A stretch of DNA of 64,000 nt from Solea solea (lineage: Eukaryota; Chordata; Actinopteri; Pleuronectiformes; Soleidae): the NCBI RefSeq assembly GCF_958295425.1, contig NC_081147.1, forward strand, positions 4,919,290 to 4,983,289, written 5' to 3'. The position numbers and the translations under genes were made by a program. Each line of letters begins with the position of its first letter. The stretch's first letter is position 1. Positions 56,301 through 64,000 of the stretch are shown here, piece by piece. The notes beneath the pieces are model-generated. The model saw only the letters and a program-made list of their open reading frames with translations. It had not been told where the DNA came from and did not search any database.

Positions 56301-58939
56301 TATAGACATGATATAATAGTATTAATTCAGGCAAGGATTAGGTGAAGGTTAAAACTGTGTAAGACAGTTCAACTATAACCCAGATCTCATCACATTACTG
56401 AGGAATGGGTTGTGAAAAACAGCACCATGTGAAAAGCTGAAAAAAAAATATTTCACATCACCCATGTCTTTCTCAGGAGAAGAAAAAAAAAAAACACGTC
56501 TCCTTCGTCTCCTTCAGTCTATTGGAGCTGCTGGCGGAAAGACTGACAGTCATTCTGCTGCTGTTTTTCTCCACAAGTGAAGAAGTTCATTACAGCTCCA
56601 AAGCAGCCATCCATCAGGCAGGGGACGGCGGCTCGGGGATTAACTGTTTTGCTGAGGTCCCACCTTCCCCTTGCAGGAATATTTCAACATCTGGAATACA
56701 TCAGTCTAACACAAAGGGCTCATTTTGTTTATGGTACTCCCTTGCTCTTCAGCACTGGGGGGCAAGAGATCAGTTTTAGCAGACAAATGGGAGTGAGACA
56801 GATTATCACATTTGCTTTCAGCCTTTTATTGCAAAAGTCAAACAGTCTCAGTCAATTAAGGTGAAGGGCTGTTAAGATTTGATCAGTCCACCTGTTAAGA
56901 TTTGATCAGTCCACCTGTTTTAATGGAATTATTATCATCTCATTGTAAATGTGAGAGAAGGACTGCCAGAAATAGCTGAAATATTGCATATAACTAACAA
57001 GAAAGCTGCTTTTGATTCTTAAAAAAAACAAAAAACATCCACACCACTAGAGCAACACAGTAATTTAATACAACCAGGGTTTTCACAATGGTTTCCGTTT
57101 GATTTGACAGTGTGGTCTACTTAGAGACATGATTTAACACTTGCCAATGATAATATCATTTAGTTGAATAATTATTACCAGATTATCAGCCAGACAGATA
57201 TGCCTTGCATTTATATACCTACTTTTATAATATAAATTGGTTGAGCTGAAATCACACCCATTAATTTAAGTGAAGTAATATATATATTATATGAGTGGAT
57301 TTATATATCTTCCATTATTGCTGTGTTAAACTTTTATTCATGATTAACTTTTCATTTACTCTAAACTCATTGTATGTGCATATTTCTTCTCAGCAGAATT
57401 AAGATCAATGTTTCAAGAACTTGTAACTCCAGTAATGAGATTGGTAAATATTGAATTGATTAACTGTCAGTAGGTAAACAAGTGTTTACTTTGAACACAG
57501 TTTAGAGGAATTGCTCATTCCTCATATTAATTATATTAAATATAGAAATATAAATATTAAATTAAAGTGGTGCCCCATTAATAATTAAATGAGAGCAATT
57601 GTTCAATCCAATGTGGTGTCAATCACACTACTTTCTACTCAAGTGCAGTGTTTTATGATCTAATTATAATTTACAAAATGGGCCTACTACGCTATGAAAT
57701 TTGCGATGAAACCAAGATGATGTGATGACTGATGTTACAAATCATCTTCCCATAGACTTTCTTTGAAACAGAGTTCTCTTTGCAAAGCGGTTGCCCCCTG
57801 ATGGCTAACTGCTACCCCTTTTCTTCCCAGGCTTCAGTTTTCCAACCGGAAATTAAATAAACCAATGAATAAAAGGGAGGAAATGGTAGATAATGTGGAA
57901 GAGTTGTGGACACAAGGGCCACTGTAGTTTCATTTTGAATTTATTTATTTATTTTTTTTTTTAAACAAAATAGAAAGTGGAAATGATCTTTCACCACAGT
58001 GCACATGTTTTTATATCTGTCAAATTATGTGATGATAATCGAGAATTACTGAAGAATGGTCTGTGGGATCAAACACTGGTCAACCATGAGTTGAAACTGC
58101 ACAGCTTTATTAGGTAATTTCCTCCAAGGTGCTGATCTTGAGCCATTATGGGTATGAATTTGATTTCCTTCTCAGGAGTGTTATTTGATCACAACGTTTT
58201 GCTTTTACCATATGTCATTAACACAGTTCTGGATTAAGACAAGCAAAATAAACATGTGAATTGAGAGCTTGTTGATCCAAAGTCCTGATGAAACGAACCA
58301 GTACTTTGAGATTATAGGTCCAGTATGTACTGTATATGATGTACTGTTTATGTGAAAAATCAAATTGGAACTGACAAACCAGCCAGAACATGTGTTAGAA
58401 TTTAGAATGTTGTTTTTTTGCACACACACACAACAATTAATGATAGAGAATTTGAGCTCTGTATCCCATCCTTTTTTCACACCAGTAATGAACACACTTA
58501 AACTGGGTGCAGGAGTAGTGGGCAGCACTTTTCTGGACCCGAGCAATGGGGATTTGGTACCTTGGTCAGGGGAACTTCAAGCCCAATTCCATTCCTGTTG
58601 GCCATGGGCTTCATAAGCATTATGAAGGAAATGCCATCTTGTCTGGTATGGGAAGGCTACTATGCATAGTTCACTGACATGCTTATAAAAAGGATAAGTC
58701 AGCAGAGCAATGCTCCATTTGATACAATTGTTGTCTATCTGTTCCTGGTCTCTTTCTTATGTCTCTGCCTCATTACCCTCTTGCAAGGATGGATTACTGA
58801 TTACCATCACAAGCCCAAGCCTCTGCATTACTCTCCCCCTATCTTCACTACTTCATTATTCATCCCAATATTTTAAAGGGGCTCTGAAGATAAATAATTG
58901 GCTATTATGTGAGCTCAGCTCCCTTGACTCAACTCATCT
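53331..58939. other. Mostly unique non-coding DNA
   Basis: No exon supported by splice signals and family resemblance. One 104-codon frame at 55219-55533 on the minus strand is noted separately. 57735-57830 contains a short dispersed-repeat text (CCATAGACTTTCTTTGAAAC), also seen in degraded form at about 60920. Confidence 0.45.
55219..55533 (-). other. Unassigned 104-codon open frame
   Basis: An open frame starting MTQSTLKRAKPLSWHVLLEL and ending WNISMSNCM. No signal peptide, no motif and no family that I recognise. On the opposite strand part of the same DNA is open too (55220-55390). This points either to a chance frame or to an old coding fragment in an unknown orientation. Confidence 0.15.
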
Positions 58940-60000
58940 CACATTCCATTCTCCTGGCCCCCGTCTGCTGACTCTGCTTTTCTTCAGTTAAAAATCAGGC
59001 CCCATCCTGTCTCACCTGAACCCATCATGTCAATTTATTGTGGAGGTGGATGCTTCCAAAACCAGTCTCAGGGCAGTGCTGTCCCAACGCACCTCCTCCG
59101 ACCAGAAGCTTCACCCCTGCATGCAGAAATGAACTACGACATGGGAAACAGAGAGCTGTTGGCAATGGTTTCAGAACTTACCCTACAGGAAGCACTGGTT
59201 GGCGGGTTCCTCCCAACCTTTCATCGTGTGGATTGACCATAAGAACTTCAAGTTCCTTAGCTCCACCAAGCAACTGGGCCAGGTGGGTCAGTTCAATTTC
59301 ACCCTCACCTACCGACCTGGCTCATGCAACATCAAGCCGGACACCCTGTCCCACCAGACTGACCAAGAGAGGTCGGATATGGACCCTGAACCCATCCTCC
59401 CTCCTTCTCTCATCCTGCGGGCTGCTTCTTGGCTAATTGAGACCATGTTCAAACATGCTCAACAGGATCAGCCTGACCCAGGTAACAGTCCACCTAACCG
59501 TTTGTTTGTGCCTGACCAGTTAGATCTCAAATTCTCCAGTATCCTGGTACCCATCACACTATGGAGTTCCTCAGGCAGCGTTTCTGGTGGCCTTCCATGG
59601 CAGCTGACACACAAGCCTTCATTTCTGCCTGCTCCATCCGATCCCGCAGCAAAGCTATGCACCAGCCTCCCTCTGGTCTCCTCCTCCTTGCATACCTAAC
59701 TCAGGGCTAAATTAGGGAGGACGATGTCCAGCGGCTGTAACAGAAGGTAACAATACTATTCTAACCATCACAGACCGATTCTCCAAGGCCATGCATTTTG
59801 TTGCTCTCCCTAATCTTCCCTCTGCCCTAGAGACTGCAGATATCCTCATAAAACACACTTTCAGACATTGTCTCTGATCTGATGCCCGCTATTCACCTCC
59901 CAAGTGTAGAAAGCCTTCTTCTGGGCTTTCCACACTTCTTACCTCCTACCACCCTCACCGCCAGAAGGTGCCTGTTGAGGGGGGCTCTGTCATGCTCGTC
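58940..60000 (+). mobile_element. Degraded Ty3/gypsy pol (RNase H to integrase)
   Basis: Frameshifted plus-strand reading. [18 protein letters not shown] marks the start of RNase H, then [14 protein letters not shown] and QPFIVWIDHKNFKFLSS. FNFTLTYRPGSCNIKPDTLS marks the RNase H end. Integrase text [20 protein letters not shown] follows at about 59765-59830, then SYHPHR. Several residues of the pattern are altered and the frame breaks repeatedly. No LTRs are identified. It is an old inactive fragment. Confidence 0.8.
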
Positions 60001-61015
60001 TCCACCTGCATCAGGAGCACACCTGCTCTCCATCTCCTCATCAGCACAGCCTTCCTATGCTCTGGGTCTGCATTTAATCGTTGCCAGGTGGTTACAATCT
60101 TCTCTGTGGTAACATCACGGTCCTCCTGAGTTTTACTCTCTCTGGTGTCTTATTGTTGTTTGTATTTTTGGAACCCCCCTGGGAGAGTGGCTCCAACAGA
60201 TTCCAAGAACCACATCTGAGACCTCTGTCCAGTAAAGTGCAGTCCTATGAACAGCTAGGATACTGCTCAGAACCCTCAGGCTCCCAATCCTCCAGTAAAT
60301 ATTGGTCTGTACTGATGTGATAAATCTCAACTGTGAACTGAGCTGTGAAAACACTTTAAGATTTGATGCCAGTATAACAAAAGACATTGGTGTTTAAAAA
60401 AACTACAAGACAACAGACATAAAATGCAGGGTTTACAGATCATAATTTGACACAAGAGTGTGTTCACATTCACACCCCAAGCTTCCAGTTATGCTAATTA
60501 AACTCGAGACACTTTGTATTTTAATGTATTCATTGTTGTACAACAAAAACCCATTATGAAGAAGTTTCTGATGCAAAATTGTATCAAACATTCTCACTTT
60601 ACTGCCAGACCTCAACAGAATTCCTTTTGTAACCCAAATAAACATATTGAACATTGGTGTTCCAATATATAAATATATCATATATATATCATATGTAAAT
60701 GAAATCCACTCAGACCTGCACTTCAGCTCAAGAATGCATTTGCATCAATCTCACTATGGTACATAATTCCATTAGCCTTGCAGTTGAGAGCACATTTAAT
60801 TGCCTTGTAGATTTTGTTTTTAATTAATAAAATTACAATTTTATAAACATTTTTTGTGCCAAGGTTGACTCTTACTGAAGTTGTACATCAAATGAAAATT
60901 TGAATCAAAACTTATTTTCCAATAGACTTCCATTTAAACAGAGTCCTTTTGTTAAATTTTTTAGACAATAGCACGTTTTTGGGTGAAAGAAAGAAAAAAA
61001 TGGGGGACAGCAGTG
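60001..61015. other. Unique non-coding DNA
   Basis: No gene or element end recognised, apart from a degraded repeat text at about 60910-60960. Confidence 0.45.
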
Positions 61016-61410
61016 AATAGGGTTGCCAGCTGTCCCGTATTAGCCTGGACGTCTCATATATTGGGCCTAATTTATTTGTCCCGTACATGCCCTCTCCTGT
61101 CCCGTTTATTGACTGCTACACTGGTCTAACCACTGAATGATACAACAACGATAGCACGACACTTGAGAATCATCGACGACCTCAGACTAGGTGGGACTAT
61201 GAGTCCCGCATCAGTCAAATTAAACTACAATGGATAAACCTGCAAAAAAGAAGAGCCTGTGCAGCTACAACAAATTATGGGAAGTTAAAAAGACGTGGGG
61301 TAAGCCCGTCAGTGGTGATTCAACGAAAGCCTTCTGCACTTTATGTCGGAGGGAATTTTCAGTTGGCCACACACAGATGGTGCACATTCTGAGTCACTTC
61401 GTATTTTATT
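61016..61410 (+). mobile_element. hAT-like 5' end with zinc-finger start
   Basis: AGGGTTGCCAGCTGTCCCGT at 61019 resembles the 5' terminus of a fish hAT-type element. A short frame from ATG at 61230 encodes KAFCTLCRREFSVGH, like the N-terminal BED/C2H2-type finger region of the corresponding transposase. The frame ends soon after and no catalytic domain follows. It is a truncated remnant. Confidence 0.5.
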
Positions 61411-64000
61411 CCTCTGCAAAACTGCTATCATTATAACAAATGCTTTAAAACAATACACTGTGTAACCAGGATAAGGGCGTCTATACTGGGTACTTAAATA
61501 AACAATTGAAGGACATGAATGGCTGTCAACTTAGCCTTTTGGTAAATCTATACTGAATAACCACCATGGGGTAACTACTGGTTTGCAAAAGGTATTCCCT
61601 CTGAAAGGAAGTTTATGGGAAAATGAGCTTTAAATTCTCACTTGATTTTCAAAATGAGTGAAGATTTAAATTATGTAGATTGTAATATGTTTCTATTTAC
61701 AGGGAAATTGACAATAAATATATGAGTAAACACCAGTGTGATTACAAGCTTGTATTGTCCAATAGGAGTCTAGTGGTAACTCTGAAATTACAGTTGCACA
61801 TTGGGCTGGCCAAATCGTGATTCTGGAGACGTCAAAAGAGTTCAATTTCATATTGTTGAGGTCATGACCAGTTGCTACTTGACTGCACTGAGGGAAAAAA
61901 TACATTCATGTGAAACAGTTCACTTCCAGCTTTGTATGAAGGTGCTAAAGGTCAAAGCTACAGTATATGTAACCTCACCATGTTGGAGTCACAGTCGTGC
62001 ACAGGCAAGTTCCTGTGTCTTTTCACTGCAAATGAAGCAGAAACACGAGCTTGTCGTCATTGTTATTTCAGTCACAGCCACTGACAAACAGCCATCTCCA
62101 AAAAAGCCCCCAACACATAATGAGATGTGAAATATAATAAGCAGAGTTGGCACGAGGCAATTTCGAAATCTGTCGTCTGATGTGCGTTTTTTCCCCCGGT
62201 CTCTCCTCTTTCTCTCACTGTTTGTCATCATGTTTTTTGTTTTATCCATTTTACCCCCCTCCATCTGCCCGTTTCTCCCTCTCTGTGTGCCAGACATTAT
62301 CTCCATGAGATGCGAATCCCTCGACTCTTCGGGGACTGAGGCATTAATGAGATGCTCTCGCCTCAGATTATTTCTCACACTACAAGTGAAGAATGTCTGA
62401 AAGTGAAGATGGCATTTTTTGTTCTTTCATTGTCTTTTAAGATAACCGATCACACCTAATTTGAGGCAACAGTTATTTACTTGTTGAGTTCTCTTGAAAA
62501 TGTAAAAATACCAAGGCAGACGATCTGTGTAACCTTTCACTCCTACACCACAAATTCAAAGGATTGTTCGGATTTTTTAGGATTGATTGTCTTGGGTTAT
62601 TATATACCACCACCATACCATGGTAAGTGTATTACACAGAAAAGGCTGCTCTCTGTGCAAGTTGGCATACCATTTCAAAGGCCAATGTTACCAGTGTTGA
62701 GTGATTTTTTTATTGTTTCTCTTGTTCTTAATCAATGTTTGTCTGCTGACACGGGAGTCAGCAATTATTGTATGTTTCAGCCTGTTTCATATATCCTGTA
62801 GACTTTAAAGGGTAACTAAATCCCCCTTGCCTGAAGCTAATTCTGCCCAATGCCTAATTTTGAACAAAAAAATGCCAAGAAGTAGGCTGAGAGCTGAGTA
62901 AGGGAGAGGAAGAGTAATGGAGAGCGGGGAGCAGTGCAGGGGATGTGGTCTGGTAGTGAAATCTCAGTGGTCAGTAGGTTGAGCCTCTCAGTCGCTGACA
63001 CCGCACTCTCAGCGATGGAGAAATAAAGGTGACAGCGCCGGGGTTTATAAAATGGGAGGAGCCTGAAACAATGAGCCTTGAGCTGGTTGGGCAAGAGGGT
63101 GACAGGCGAGTGTACCAGTGACACAAGCATGGACTAAGAAGGCAAATGGCAAAACTTGAATGCAGTAAAAGGTGTTTGATCCAAGAGGCAGTAGAAGGCA
63201 ATTTTTATCACAGCATGTGTAATTTTAATACTTTCTGTGAAGATTTGCACCTGGATCAGCAAATAGCATACTGACCGGAAAAAAGTGTTCTGGAGTTCAG
63301 TTACATTTAAATCAATACATTTTGATCTCGAACCATGAGAAACATTTGACCATTTAATTAAATATGCTGCATTCAAATGAAGTTATTTCCCTTGTCTGGG
63401 AGACATACAATACTTTCCCATAACTTTCATGACATGTTAAGTCTAATTTTGTGAAATTGCTTGAGTTCATGACATGCTAGACACAACTTCCCATGTGGCA
63501 GTTTTGATTTCCAATTAAACACAGCTATGCAAGTGCATATATTTATATGGCAAAATCCTTGTTTCCTCTGAGCTCACACCCTCCCACCTCCAGTTCCTTC
63601 TCTTTGTCACCTGTTTATAATATACTGACTATGTAGAAGTACCTCATAAAAACACACTTCAAAGATCTTGAACTATACCTTTAAGGGTTAAATGTTTTTT
63701 CTTCTATTAGGGGCAAATAGTTTATGAAATATAAGAACACTGTGGAACATTTAGAAGTTAAAAAGTTAGTCGTATATTTCAGTCATAATTATCTTCTAAT
63801 TGTTCATAGGCGGGTGTTAAATGATGTGCCAAGACTTCAGTCTTGACTTTGAGAGGTGTAGCTTCACGATCAAAGTTAATTTATTCCTGGTAGTGTTGAC
63901 TCATTTCACACGTCAAAACACAATGTCAACAAAAATATTCACTGCAAAGAAAACAACCTAACCAGGTTGGGGTGTGAGGTGTGTGAGCGTCAGCAACATC
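61411..64000. other. Unique non-coding DNA
   Basis: AT-rich sequence without recognised exons, RNA genes or transposon ends up to the window edge. Confidence 0.45.

Overview
The window looks like nuclear DNA of a teleost fish. It has AT-rich, intron-sized non-coding DNA, GT-AG exons, teleost-type tRNA-derived SINE tails, L2-like LINE fragments, Ty3/gypsy, hAT and piggyBac remnants, and dinucleotide microsatellites. No bacterial-style gene organisation is present. Most open reading frames over 60 codons are chance frames inside repeats.

The main content is a tandem cluster of small secreted Kazal-type serine protease inhibitor genes, all on the minus strand (called A to F from left to right). 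Each complete gene has four exons: a signal-peptide exon, a 32-nt linker exon, a Kazal exon carrying Cys1-Cys5, and a last exon carrying Cys6 and the stop. I rebuilt the splice sites and phases by eye. Complete open frames result for A (3749-7360), B (25046-27090), C (28091-30139), E (36517-37731) and F (38619-40671). D (34568-34853) is a 5'-truncated pseudogene. A, B and D share loss of both partners of one disulfide (Cys3 to Trp, Cys6 to Tyr, or a stop in D). C, E and F keep all six cysteines, and F has a trypsin-type Pro-Arg-Ile reactive loop.

The cluster consists of three segmental duplications: about 2283-9740, 9740-31689 and 31689-43830. Each starts with the same boundary sequence, then an orphan alternative signal exon, then one, two or three Kazal genes, then a 38-bp-period minisatellite with tRNA-like modules inside it. 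Insertions specific to one block date events after duplication. These are a TTAA-flanked non-autonomous element (4516-5939), a solo LTR (8087-8572) and a piggyBac element (32864-34245) with a SINE nested in it.

Inside block 2 sits a 13.8-kb array (9774-23598). It is made of six large units, each starting with a GC-rich foldback hairpin, followed by ETS/YY1-motif-rich subrepeats, up to four CTCF-like motifs in one orientation, and AAT microsatellite. Comparison with block 3 shows it entered between an A and a T without target duplication. Its right end is a hairpin followed by CTAA, which is Helitron-like.

The right third (43831-64000) and the first 2.3 kb are mostly unique non-coding DNA with scattered degraded repeats: L2-like LINE fragments, a SINE tail, Ty3/gypsy pol and a hAT-like end. 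One candidate terminal exon (1196-1284) is the only other possible host coding sequence I can point to.
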